From Hyphomicrobium sp. D-2 (lineage in GTDB: Bacteria > Pseudomonadota > Alphaproteobacteria > Rhizobiales > Hyphomicrobiaceae), in the NCBI RefSeq assembly GCF_029872155.1, contig NZ_JARXLA010000002.1, positions 496,001 through 560,000 of the forward strand: a stretch of 64,000 bases of DNA. Reading direction: 5' to 3'. Each line of letters starts with the position of its first letter. Within the stretch, counting starts at the first letter, position 1. Under the pieces are notes generated by a model. It saw only the letters and a list, made by a program, of their open reading frames with translations. It was not told where the DNA came from and did not search any database. A program made the translations under genes and the position numbers. This document shows positions 45,168 through 52,872 of this stretch, piece by piece.

Positions 45168-46071
45168 GCTTGGCTTTGGCATCCATGCGTGCGGGAGAAA
45201 AGCCCGCTATCGGGTGGCGAACTGGTTGCGCTTATAGCCGCCGTCAGCGGAATTGTCGCCCCGGATGCGGCTTCGTGCGCACCTGAGCTGCCAGGGCCTG
45301 TTGATGGCAGTGCAACGCGGCCCAGCCAGCCTGCTGAGGTGTTGGGTGAAGCCGCTGCAGCCGGAGCGAGGGCGGGCAAATGCCGGCGCTGTCGGCACGG
45401 TGATTCCAGCTTCCAAGCGTGTCGACGGCGGCAACTGTCAGCCATGCGCTGAGCGGGCGCGTGCGCATCCACTATGGCACGCCGTCGCGGTGTCCTGCGG
45501 CCGGACGGCACAAGGCGCGCTTCCGCCTCACCCGTGCTTGGTAATGGGTTATGCGAGCAGCGCTTGGGAGGAAATAGCTGCAATAACAATGCAGTAGATG
45601 AAGCGCCTCAAGTTTGAAGCTCGCAGGTGCCCCATCAGGGCACGAAGCCCCGGTCGGGTAGGACTGCACCTGTCCTGCGGCCGGACGGCGCTGCACAATA
45701 CGCACTGCTGCGATGCAACATTCTGCGTTTTCGGTTCTGCTTCCGAGGCTTAGTCTTTCCCTTAGTCGATCGGCGCCGTTCCCCCAGTAGGCCGCGACAC
45801 CCCTCATGCAGAGAAGACCTGGCCCATGCCCGGGACCAAGACAGCCATGATGATCGCAGCCATCCTTGCCGGTGTTTTCGGCATTGGCGCGCGCAAAAGC
45901 GCCGTCGAAATCTCGGAGGTGCCGACCGTACCGCAGAACAGCGGCAGCCGCACCAAGGCCGCTTCCGGCCCTGGACTGATCTGATCTTATTGGGAAGCGC
46001 GGCGGGCCAACCATGATCGCTTCGGACCCTATCAGCCCGAAGCGTGAATCATCAGTCGATCATCAGCGTAA
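45168..46071. other. 900-base gap between purQ and purL; structured, one small candidate gene
   Basis: No known gene is found. A 19-base sequence (tgtcctgcggccggacggc) occurs exactly at 45491-45509 and 45671-45689, 180 bases apart, each with an inner GTCC/GGAC dyad. A second hairpin, GTGCCC/GGGCAC, lies at about 45627-45643. The composition is compatible with structured RNA. Long frames on either strand have compositions unlike proteins (many Cys, Arg, His) and are not supported. A 52-codon frame (45826-45984) is listed separately. I see no match to 6S RNA, RNase P or SRP RNA. Confidence 0.4.
45826..45984 (+). CDS. Possible 52-residue membrane-anchored protein
   Basis: The frame starts with 'MPGTKTAMMIAAILAGVFGIGARKSA', a basic start followed by one hydrophobic helix and a positive stop, then a hydrophilic tail. 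That layout suits a small single-pass protein or a cleaved signal. A weak 'gagaag' lies upstream. No homologue is known to me, and the opposite strand of this region carries no supported gene. Its orientation opposes the pur genes. Confidence 0.35.
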   Translation: MPGTKTAMMIAAILAGVFGIGARKSAVEISEVPTVPQNSGSRTKAASGPGLI

Positions 46072-46776
46072 TCAGACCATCGGTTCAACGGCGGCGAGCA
46101 GGGCGCTTTCAAACATACGCCGACCACCCGTGCCACCGAGCGCGCGCTCAAACAGACGCTCGGGATGCGGCATCAGGCCGACCACGCGGCCGGATGCATC
46201 GCAGATGCCGGCGATATTGCGCTGGGCGCCGTTGGGATTGCCGGCTTCGTTCGCTTCGCCGTTCTCGTCGCAATAGCGGAACACGACGCGGCCTTCGCCC
46301 TCAAGTCGATCAAGCGTGTCGGCATCGGCGAAATAATTGCCTTCAGCATGTGCCACCGGCATGCGCACAATTTCGCCCTTGCGATAGCAGCGCGTGAAAA
46401 ATGAGCTGTCGTTATCGACGCGCAGGGTGACATCGCGGCAGATGAACTTGAGCGAAGCGTTGCGCATCAGTATGCCCGGCAACAGGCCGGATCTGCACAG
46501 CACCTGGAAGCCATTGCAGATGCCGAGCACCGGCGTGCCAGCTTTCGCCTTGGCGATCACGTCACGCATGATCGGTGAATGGGCCGCCATGGCGCCGCAC
46601 CGCAGATAATCGCCGTAGGAGAAGCCGCCGGGCAGCACAATGAGATCTGACGCGGGCACCGAGGCGTCGCCATGCCAGACCATATTGACCGGAAATCCGG
46701 TGATCCGCTCCAGTGCAACCTTCACGTCGCGGTCGCAGTTGGAGCCGGGAAAAACGATGACGGAGGCGCGCAACAT
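46072..46776 (-). CDS. purQ: Phosphoribosylformylglycinamidine synthase subunit I (glutaminase)
   Basis: This 234-residue class I glutamine amidotransferase supplies ammonia to PurL. The catalytic cysteine is in '[14 protein letters not shown]', the His-Glu pair in '[10 protein letters not shown]', and the oxyanion motif in '[23 protein letters not shown]'. The ATG at 46776 is a clear start. It follows the exported protein gene by 131 bases and is followed by a large gap before purL. PurL and PurS in this window complete the three-part enzyme. Confidence 0.97.
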   Translation of the reverse strand: MLRASVIVFPGSNCDRDVKVALERITGFPVNMVWHGDASVPASDLIVLPGGFSYGDYLRCGAMAAHSPIMRDVIAKAKAGTPVLGICNGFQVLCRSGLLPGILMRNASLKFICRDVTLRVDNDSSFFTRCYRKGEIVRMPVAHAEGNYFADADTLDRLEGEGRVVFRYCDENGEANEAGNPNGAQRNIAGICDASGRVVGLMPHPERLFERALGGTGGRRMFESALLAAVEPMV

Positions 46777-46907
46777 TGGGGCTTCAACTCCTGTTCGTGT
46801 GGCTCCGGAACATCCAGTTCGTGGGGCCGTATGGGCAACGGGCTCCGGGGGTTCCGGATATATGGTGATCGGCGTTCGGGGCGTGAAGCACGATCGATTT
46901 AGCGACG

Positions 46908-47408
46908 CTAATGCGGCGACTGAAGCGGAGATCGCTGACTATTACGCTGCTCAACCTCGTCACGCGATGCGTCGGTTAGCGCCTTGTCGCCCGCTTTCAT
47001 CTCGGCGGCAAGAGCGGCAGTCTTGTCAGCGCCGCTGTAACCACAGACCTTGCTGTCGGCGGTCCAGACGCCGGTCACCTGCAGGCGCAGGGTCCGCAGG
47101 GTCACTGCCGGGTGCGCCGGGTGCCAGGGCGTGGTGAAGCCGAGTTCAGCGCGCCAGGGTGGCGTGTGGCCGGCGGGCGAATTGATACGAACGACCTCGA
47201 AGCCGTTTTCCTCGGCCGAGCCAGAGGCGCCAGCCATATTGAAGGCGGCAATGCGCAACGTGTCAAAGCCGTTGGCGCAGTCAATCTGGGGTGGCTTCGA
47301 AGCATCCTGCGCAAGAGCGCCGCTGGCGGCGAGCAGCGCTGCAACGGAAAGGGCGGCAATGGAGGCGGCGCCAGATTGCATTGCTGCCATCCAGGGCGAT
47401 CGCATCAT
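46908..47408 (-). CDS. Exported protein of unknown function inserted in the pur operon
   Basis: This protein of up to 166 residues has a signal peptide ('[20 protein letters not shown]', cleaved after ALA). The mature domain of about 130 residues is beta-rich with one possible disulfide ('[10 protein letters not shown]' and '[10 protein letters not shown]'), plus a charged, perhaps disordered tail. I do not recognise a family. Its ATG at 47408 is two bases after the purS stop, so it is in the same transcript and translationally coupled. A periplasmic product inside a purine operon is unusual. Internal ATG codons (47390, 47381) are alternative starts. Confidence 0.75.
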   Translation of the reverse strand: MMRSPWMAAMQSGAASIAALSVAALLAASGALAQDASKPPQIDCANGFDTLRIAAFNMAGASGSAEENGFEVVRINSPAGHTPPWRAELGFTTPWHPAHPAVTLRTLRLQVTGVWTADSKVCGYSGADKTAALAAEMKAGDKALTDASRDEVEQRNSQRSPLQSPH

Positions 47409-47410
47409 TT

Positions 47411-47653
47411 TCAGGGCGCCAGTTCGTAAGCGTAATTTTCAATGACCGAGTTGGCGAGCAGATCCCGGCACATCCGCTCGACCGTTTCGCGAGCGCGCTC
47501 TTCGCTGGTATCGGCCAGCTGCACTTCGATGTACTTGCCTTGCCGCACGTCATCCACGCCGGTGATGCCGAGCGCGGACAGCGCATTCTGGATCGCCTTG
47601 CCCTGCGGATCGAGGACACCGTTTTTCAGAGTAATGCGAATGCGAGCTTTCAT
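47411..47653 (-). CDS. purS: Phosphoribosylformylglycinamidine synthase subunit PurS
   Basis: This 80-residue protein forms the dimer that bridges PurL and PurQ in the three-part FGAM synthase. 'KARIRITLKNGVLDPQGKAIQNALSALG' is the N-terminal beta-strand and helix of the family, followed by 'VDDVRQGKYIEVQLA' and 'CRDLLANSVIENYAYEL'. Length is normal. The ATG at 47653 is preferred to an upstream one on family alignment. The downstream exported-protein gene starts two bases after its stop. Confidence 0.95.
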   Translation of the reverse strand: MKARIRITLKNGVLDPQGKAIQNALSALGITGVDDVRQGKYIEVQLADTSEERARETVERMCRDLLANSVIENYAYELAP

Positions 47654-47788
47654 AGCCGTCCCGGGCAAATAGTGTTGGTGACACGTACTGAGCCAGTATG
47701 TGTCCGATGGAAGAGGGGAGCGACCGCTCCGTGGAGCCGTTCGCTACACCCTATTCACCGATGGCACAAACAAATCAGTTCGGCCAAA

Positions 47789-48583
47789 TCAATTAGGTTT
47801 GCCGTTGGCCGAGGGGTTCGAGGCCACGAGCACGGGACCAAGACCCTTCACCGGGCGGTTGTCAGTGAACACGCCGAGGCGGCGGGCAACTTCCTGATAG
47901 GCTTCCAGCAGGCCGCCAAGATCGCGACGGAAGCGATCCTTGTCGAGCTTGTTGGAGGTGGCGATGTCCCACAGGCGACAACAGTCGGGGCTGATCTCGT
48001 CCGCGAGGACGATCCGCATCTGGTCGTTCTCCCACAGGCGTCCGAACTCGACCTTGAAGTCGACGAGGCGGATGCCGATGCCGAGGAACAGACCGACGAG
48101 GAAGTCGTTGATGCGCAGCGCAAGCTGCATGATCTCGTCGATCTCCTGCGGAGCAGCCCAGCCGAATGCTGTGATGTGCTCTTCGGAAACCATCGGATCG
48201 CCGAGCGCGTCGTCCTTGTAGTAGAACTCGATGATCGAACGCGGCAGCTGCGTGCCTTCCTCAAGGCCGAGACGCGTTGCAAGCGAGCCCGCTGCAACGT
48301 TGCGTACGACGACCTCAAGCGGAACGATCTCGACTTCGCGGATCAACTGCTCGCGCATGTTCAGACGGCGCATGAAATGCGTCGGCACACCGATCTCTCC
48401 CAGACGCAGGAAGATGTATTCGGAGATGCGATTGTTGAGTACGCCCTTGCCATCGATCAGCGCATGCTTCTGCGCGTTGAACGCGGTGGCATCGTCCTTG
48501 AAGTGCTGAATGAGCGTGCCGGGTTCGGGCCCTTCGTAGAGCACCTTTGCCTTGCCCTCATAGATGCGACGACGCCTGTTCAT
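47789..48583 (-). CDS. purC: Phosphoribosylaminoimidazole-succinocarboxamide synthase
   Basis: This 264-residue ATP-dependent ligase makes SAICAR from CAIR and aspartate in purine synthesis. '[11 protein letters not shown]' (ATP-binding start), '[18 protein letters not shown]', '[21 protein letters not shown]', 'DFKVEFGRL' and '[14 protein letters not shown]' are family blocks. The C-terminus is somewhat longer than in E. coli, as usual in this group. It is the first gene of the leftward purC-purS-exported-purQ-purL run and faces the zeta-subunit gene with a 334-base intergenic region. Confidence 0.96.
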   Translation of the reverse strand: MNRRRRIYEGKAKVLYEGPEPGTLIQHFKDDATAFNAQKHALIDGKGVLNNRISEYIFLRLGEIGVPTHFMRRLNMREQLIREVEIVPLEVVVRNVAAGSLATRLGLEEGTQLPRSIIEFYYKDDALGDPMVSEEHITAFGWAAPQEIDEIMQLALRINDFLVGLFLGIGIRLVDFKVEFGRLWENDQMRIVLADEISPDCCRLWDIATSNKLDKDRFRRDLGGLLEAYQEVARRLGVFTDNRPVKGLGPVLVASNPSANGKPN

Positions 48584-48917
48584 CGAGACTGTGTCCTTTG
48601 ACTTGAATTACGTGTCCTGCACGGATGCGAGCGACCCCTGGGCAGGCTCCAAGTTGTTGAAACTACAGAATATAAGGTCTGCAGGTGCCGCATTTGAGTG
48701 ATGGCTGGCACGGTCGGTCACCCGGGGCTGACACTAGCCGAAGCCGCCCTCGGAAACAATCTTCAGGATGGGAAAGGTCTAAGTGTCGCTAAACGAATGC
48801 CCCGACCGTGGAATAACTGGGGTTAGCCCACTGCGGGGGGCTGATTCTGTGTTAGCGGATGCAACCTTTCCCCCTGCCGCGAGGTTTTGCGGCGTCCTTT
48901 TGTGATGGAGAACTTTG
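48584..48917. promoter_or_regulatory. Divergent intergenic region of purC and the zeta-subunit gene
   Basis: Two promoters facing away from each other must lie here, but no clear -35/-10 pair or purine-responsive operator can be identified. The right end holds a good ribosome site (tggagaac) for the zeta gene. Several G/C-rich runs and a short A/T tract near 48655-48680 are the only notable features. No gene is seen. Confidence 0.5.
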
Positions 48918-49241
48918 ATGACGACTTTCGACGAGCGCGAGAAGGGTTACGAGAAGAAATTCGCGCTGGATCAAGATCTTAAGTTCAAGGCAGAAGCCCG
49001 TCGCAACAAGCTGCTGGCGGAATGGGCGGCCGAAAAGCTTGGAATCTCTGCCGATGGGGTTGCCGATTATGCCCGGTCAGTCGTTCGCGCCGACCTGCAG
49101 GAAAAGGGCGACGATGACGTTTTCCGTAAGCTTCACAAGGACTTCGCCGATGCCGGCGTGAGCGTCGACGATCAGGACATCCGGGCCAAGATGTCGGAAT
49201 TTCTGGCTCAGGCGGTCACGGATATCGAAGGCAGCCGTTAA
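48918..49241 (+). CDS. F1FO-ATPase inhibitor, zeta subunit (DUF1476)
   Basis: This 107-residue protein belongs to DUF1476, which in alphaproteobacteria was identified as the zeta subunit that blocks ATP hydrolysis by F1FO-ATP synthase. The N-terminal 'TTFDEREKGYEKKFALDQDLKFKAEARRNKLLAEWAAEKLG' is the inhibitory region, followed by a four-helix bundle. It is soluble and helical, with no odd residues. It lies opposite purC, a conserved pairing in Hyphomicrobiales. The ATG at 48918 is preceded by 'ggagaac' (TTG one codon earlier is not favoured). Confidence 0.93.
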   Translation: MTTFDEREKGYEKKFALDQDLKFKAEARRNKLLAEWAAEKLGISADGVADYARSVVRADLQEKGDDDVFRKLHKDFADAGVSVDDQDIRAKMSEFLAQAVTDIEGSR

Positions 49242-49255
49242 GGCTGAACCTGCTG

Positions 49256-49290
49256 GCCGCACAGGGCATTCCATTTGTGCTCTGTGCGGC
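49256..49290 (+). terminator. Hairpin after the zeta-subunit gene
   Basis: GCCGCACAGGGC and GCTCTGTGCGGC form a 12-bp stem with one G-T pair. It lies 14 bases after the stop but has no U-tract, so its role as a terminator is uncertain. Confidence 0.5.
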
Positions 49291-49350
49291 AATAAGGTCT
49301 GGTGGCTAAACGAGGATTATCTCAACCACGCCGTTATGCTCGGTCTGATC

Positions 49351-49932
49351 TTAAGGGTTCAGGCCAGCAAGGAATTTTCCGAACTTGAGCAGCCCGTCCG
49401 GCCAGGGGCCAAACCCGTGTTCCTCGGCGATGTGGCCCGCCTGCCCCACATCCACAAATTTCGCGCCCCAGGTCTCGGCCATCGCTTCAGCCCGTGCCTG
49501 TGAGCAATAGGGGTCGTCATTGGCCGCCAGCACGAGTGTTGGGAAGCCGAGCGGCTGAGTTGGCACCGGCGCAAAGCCGAAGCTGTCCGCGGGCCACTTG
49601 TGGCCATTGTTCTCCGGCCAGTCTGCTGAATTGTCGACGTCGGCGGGGGCCACAAGAAAAGCTCCGGCGACGCGCCCCGCGGGCAACTGCGCTGCGGCAT
49701 AAGCCACTGCAATCACACCCAAACTGTGCGCGATCAGAATAGCCGGGCGCTCTGTCTGTTCGACGGCGGTGACGATGCTTTTCACCCACACGTCGCGGTT
49801 GGGCGTCTTCCAGTCCGGCTGGTGAATGCGTCGCGCGGTTTTGAGATTTTTCTCCCAGCGGGTCTGCCAGTGCCCAGGGCCGGAATCGAGCCAGCCGGGC
49901 ACGATGAGGATGTCGACGTCAGATGATTTCAT
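49351..49932 (-). CDS. RBBP9/YdeN-type alpha/beta hydrolase
   Basis: This 193-residue protein matches the short serine-hydrolase family of RBBP9 and YdeN. 'DILIVPGWLDSGPGHWQTRWEK' is the family start, 'AHSLG' carries the nucleophile (S70), 'NDDPYCS' the aspartate (139/140) and 'GHIAEEHGFGPW' the histidine (H167). The small size lacks a lid domain. The natural substrate is not known in most bacteria. It is cytoplasmic by sequence. It is convergent with the zeta-subunit gene and divergent from the barrel protein to its right. Confidence 0.9.
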   Translation of the reverse strand: MKSSDVDILIVPGWLDSGPGHWQTRWEKNLKTARRIHQPDWKTPNRDVWVKSIVTAVEQTERPAILIAHSLGVIAVAYAAAQLPAGRVAGAFLVAPADVDNSADWPENNGHKWPADSFGFAPVPTQPLGFPTLVLAANDDPYCSQARAEAMAETWGAKFVDVGQAGHIAEEHGFGPWPDGLLKFGKFLAGLNP

Positions 49933-50050
49933 GGGATCGGCCTCATCGGATCAGGGGAGTTTCAGAACTCGTCGTGGCGGGGCGCGATGCGAACAAAGCG
50001 CGACTCAGATTAAGGGTAGGTTCCCGCACTGAACAATCGGTGGAGACGTG

Positions 50051-50881
50051 ATGGACACGCTGTGGACTTTGGTTCAGCCGATGCGCCGGAACATCCGCCG
50101 CTTGGGTCGCGCATCCTTTTCAGTTGCAGCATTGGCAGCCATCCTGGCCAGCACCGCAACACACACGCCCGCCAACGCCGATGGCTACATACCCGGCGCA
50201 GTGTGGACCGATTCCCAATACGTCACCGACTGGAGCGGGTTCTACGTCGGCGGAAAATTCGGCGGCACCTGGGGCGACATCGGCTGGGCGCAGCACTACA
50301 CGGAATTCGTTCTGCCCGGCGCGGCAGGGCAGGAAGCTTCGTTCTCGCCCGGCGGCGTTGCTGGCGGCATCATGGGCGGCGCCAACCTGCAGATGGGCTA
50401 CTGGATATTCGGTCTCGAAATCGGCTTCGTTGGCACCGGCCTGTCGCAATCGACAGCCAGTCCGTCCTTTCCTGCAACCGACACCTTCAAGACCGACATC
50501 GACTGGCTGCTGAGCATCGAGCCGCGTCTTGGCTACACGTTTGATCGCACGATGGTGTTCATCAAAGGCGGTTGGGTCGGTGGTAATGCCTCGCTGTCCG
50601 TAGCAGGTGTTGGCACCGGTGGCGCCTACAAGACATTCAAGACGGATGAGTTCGTCGATGGCTGGAGCCTTGGTGCGGGCGTCGAATATGCCTGGTGGCC
50701 AAGCTTTATCGTCGGCCTCGAATATCAGTATGTGCACCTGAACCTTAGCACTGCGGGATCGTGCGACCTGTGCCTGATCGGCATTCCGATCGGCACCGAG
50801 GCGGCCATCACCGGCGGCGCGGATATTTCATCGGTCATGCTGCGCGCCAGCTACCTGTTCCGGCCTGAGGACGGCTTCTGA
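50051..50881 (+). CDS. Outer-membrane beta-barrel protein (porin/OmpA-like surface-antigen type)
   Basis: This 276-residue protein has a signal peptide ('FSVAALAAILASTATHTPANA') and then alternating amphipathic strands typical of the 8-stranded barrels seen in alphaproteobacteria: 'WSGFYVGGKFGGTWGDIGW' is the common start, with 'GGIMGGANLQMGYWIFGLEIGFVGTG', 'LLSIEPRLGYTFDRTMVFIKGGWVGG' and 'WSLGAGVEYAWWPSFIVGLEYQYVHL'. It ends 'SSVMLRASYLFRPEDGF' with an aromatic C-terminal residue as needed for barrel assembly. Function is probably structural or permeability-related. ATG 50051 follows 'tggagacgtg', and GTG at 50048 or ATG at 50081 are alternatives. A terminator follows. Confidence 0.87.
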   Translation: MDTLWTLVQPMRRNIRRLGRASFSVAALAAILASTATHTPANADGYIPGAVWTDSQYVTDWSGFYVGGKFGGTWGDIGWAQHYTEFVLPGAAGQEASFSPGGVAGGIMGGANLQMGYWIFGLEIGFVGTGLSQSTASPSFPATDTFKTDIDWLLSIEPRLGYTFDRTMVFIKGGWVGGNASLSVAGVGTGGAYKTFKTDEFVDGWSLGAGVEYAWWPSFIVGLEYQYVHLNLSTAGSCDLCLIGIPIGTEAAITGGADISSVMLRASYLFRPEDGF

Positions 50882-50917
50882 GCGACGCGCAATCGCAACG
50901 ATCACGTCAGAACAAGA

Positions 50918-50950
50918 AACGCCGGGGTGCAAGCTCCGGCGTTTTGCTTT
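50918..50950 (+). terminator. Intrinsic terminator after the beta-barrel gene
   Basis: AACGCCGG and CCGGCGTT form an 8-bp stem with further weak pairs inside, followed by ttgcttt. It lies about 37 bases after the stop codon and is shared with the convergent SecY-like gene. Confidence 0.75.
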
Positions 50951-50960
50951 CCAGTGCGGT

Positions 50961-52031
50961 TCACGCGTCGGCGGCCTTGCGCGCGCGATCGACCAACCCC
51001 GCCGCAATGGCGATGGCAGCAGCGATCGTAACGGCGATGACGAGCGGGCTGCGGTCAAACGGAAGGGCAATCGCAAAGCGCTGCAGCAACATCCCGCCGC
51101 CAAACACAGCAAAGACGGCGAGGGCGACTACAACGGGCGGCACGGGTGTCGCAATGTCAGCGCGCGCAAAGCTGCGGGTGTAGCCAGCGGCGATCAAGCC
51201 AAGCATCAGCACCATCATCAAAACGATCTGCAGTATCGTCGGAGCGGTGAAGGCGGAACCAGCGCCGCCGCCGTTCGATATCCAGCCCAAGGCCAGCAAA
51301 CCGTAGGGCAGCCAGATGCTGGCGAGCAGCGGCGTCCATATACAGGTTTCAATCGTCGCCTTGGCGGCGGGGGGCGCCCCGGAGGCTCGTCCTGCCAGCA
51401 TGATGGCAACAATGCCTGCAGTGGCCAGAACGACAAACGCCGCGCCGATCAAAAACGCCAGCGTTGGATAGTGCCCCGACAACACCAGATTGATTTGCGT
51501 GGCATAGGCCTTCGGCAATTCCAGCAATGTCGGCAGCAGGAACAGAAACCAGACGCCGAAGCCGAGGCCCGCACGGTCTATGATGGACGCGAGTGCGATG
51601 GCGAGAACGGTGCCTGACACTAACGTTGCAACAGCGGTGAACCTGAAACCGGCGCCCGGTTCAAACACCAGACCGCTGATGTCTTCCAGCGCCAGCGTCA
51701 GCCCCACCGCCTGAGCCAGCGCGAGGGCCAGCGCCAGAATGATGCTGATGCGCGCTAAGCTGGCGCCGTTTTCAGGCGTGGCTTGCTGCCAGTGCATCAA
51801 GGATGGGAATGCGAGCTTGGCGGTCTCGATCAGCACCAGCGCTGACACCAGCGGCATGATGCCGACGGCAATAATGGACGCCGCATCGATGGAGGAGGCG
51901 TTTGCCCCCGACATGCGCGCCAGCAGGGCGACATCGACGCCGCTGAGCGGCAGATGGGCCGCGAGACGATAGGCAGCCAATGCTGCCAGCGTAACGAGGA
52001 CACGGCGGAGCAGGGCTTGATCGAGCGGCAT
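50961..52031 (-). CDS. Reduced SecY-family membrane protein
   Basis: This protein of 356 residues aligns along most of SecY, the pore of the Sec translocon, but is about 85 residues shorter. Matches include 'YRLAAHLPLSGVD' (SecY 'FRIGSFIPIPGID'), 'ASIIAVGIMPLVSA' (SecY 'ASIFALGIMPYISA'), and 'GLVFEPGAGFRFTAVATLVSGTVL' (SecY '[23 protein letters not shown]'). It is clearly homologous, with about ten TM helices. Differences: the segment between TM1 and TM2 is about 12 residues shorter, so the plug is largely missing; the 'TERGIGNG' loop is 'DRAGLGFG'; and the cytoplasmic loops that bind ribosomes and SecA are reduced to short 'AGRASGAPPAA' and 'TRSFARADIATPVPP'. It is unlikely to be the main SecY. 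Function unknown. Confidence 0.82.
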   Translation of the reverse strand: MPLDQALLRRVLVTLAALAAYRLAAHLPLSGVDVALLARMSGANASSIDAASIIAVGIMPLVSALVLIETAKLAFPSLMHWQQATPENGASLARISIILALALALAQAVGLTLALEDISGLVFEPGAGFRFTAVATLVSGTVLAIALASIIDRAGLGFGVWFLFLLPTLLELPKAYATQINLVLSGHYPTLAFLIGAAFVVLATAGIVAIMLAGRASGAPPAAKATIETCIWTPLLASIWLPYGLLALGWISNGGGAGSAFTAPTILQIVLMMVLMLGLIAAGYTRSFARADIATPVPPVVVALAVFAVFGGGMLLQRFAIALPFDRSPLVIAVTIAAAIAIAAGLVDRARKAADA

Positions 52032-52136
52032 TAAGCGCAAATCCAGATTATGATGTGGAGAGCATAACAGGGCCGATCGGCGGTTGATATGCTTTGCACC
52101 GGTCGGCATCAATACATGCCGGTGTGTCAGGATATT

Positions 52137-52466
52137 ATGGCAACGTGGATTGCGGCAGATGTGTGCGGGGTGATGCTGATAGCGTTGCGATTGATGGTAG
52201 CCGGCGCATGGGTGTTGGGTTCAGGAGCGGCGGCTCTGGCCTTCGATTGCCAGAAGAGGTACTGCCGCGAGATGTCGAGCTGTGCCGAAGCCCGTTATCA
52301 ATTTTCCGTATGCGGTTATACTAATCTTGATCGCGACAAGGATGGCATTCCCTGCGAAGTTGTTTGCGGTTCTGGTAAGCGGCCATCGAAACCGGCGCCC
52401 GAACGCAACGTCGAGAAGGTTGACGACACCAATGCGCCTGATCCGGCGTCATCTGGCAGCGATTGA
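52137..52466 (+). CDS. Excalibur-type calcium-binding exported protein
   Basis: This 109-residue protein has an N-terminal hydrophobic segment ('VMLIALRLMVAGAWVLGSGAAALAF') that acts as a signal peptide or anchor, then a cysteine-rich module 'CREMSSCAEARYQFSVCGYTNLDRDKDGIPCE'. Its 'DRDKDGIPCE' is the Excalibur loop, related to EF-hands and likely to bind calcium. A Lys/Pro-rich tail follows. Excalibur proteins are extracytoplasmic with little-known function. The ATG at 52137 follows 'caggatatt'; earlier in-frame starts add no conserved sequence. It is divergent from the SecY-like gene, with 105 bases between. Confidence 0.78.
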   Translation: MATWIAADVCGVMLIALRLMVAGAWVLGSGAAALAFDCQKRYCREMSSCAEARYQFSVCGYTNLDRDKDGIPCEVVCGSGKRPSKPAPERNVEKVDDTNAPDPASSGSD

Positions 52467-52598
52467 CCGAAGCCCGGCCGGGGGCGGCGAACGAACAACG
52501 CGGCGATAAAGGGTCAAGGTCTTCTCTTCGGGATCTTCTCGGTGGGCGGTGCGTTCCAGTCTGGCACGCCCTACCAATCCAACAGGCAGAGAGCGGCG

Positions 52599-52748
52599 AT
52601 GAATTTTCTGATGCGCGTTTTTGTTGGTGTAGTGGCGGCGTGGATTACGCCGGACGCCACGCCGCAGAGGTCGCATCACGGGTCATCGGAATGCGCCTAT
52701 GAGGATCGCTGTCAGGATATGCGCAGCCGCCTGCGTATAGTGCGCTGA
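52599..52748 (+). CDS. Possible 49-residue protein
   Basis: The frame reads 'MNFLMRVFVGVVAAWITPDATPQRS', a short hydrophobic start followed by a hydrophilic region with two cysteines and a basic tail. An 'agagagc' ribosome-like site precedes the ATG. A small exported peptide is possible. Support is weak, since neither family nor conservation can be judged. Confidence 0.3.
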   Translation: MNFLMRVFVGVVAAWITPDATPQRSHHGSSECAYEDRCQDMRSRLRIVR

Positions 52749-52872
52749 CGCCGCGGGTGCGCGGTTCGTTGCCCGATTAGTGAAACTTATCGGTTGCAGC
52801 AGGAAAGACGATTTTACTTAGCAGGTCTCGGCAGGCTCCTTGGCGCTTCCCTCAGCCATCCGGGAGCTAATG

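Noticed and set aside
45600-45800. 6S RNA, RNase P RNA or SRP RNA in the purQ-purL gap
   Set aside because: None of the conserved sequence blocks of these RNAs could be located on either strand.
45472-46014. 180-codon minus-strand frame in the purQ-purL gap
   Set aside because: Composition (many Cys, Arg, His, Gly; no regular helix or strand pattern) is unlike a protein, and the repeat and hairpins within argue for non-coding DNA.
49256-49290. Classical intrinsic terminator after the zeta-subunit gene
   Set aside because: The hairpin is strong but no U-tract follows on either strand, so it is listed only as a hairpin with modest confidence.
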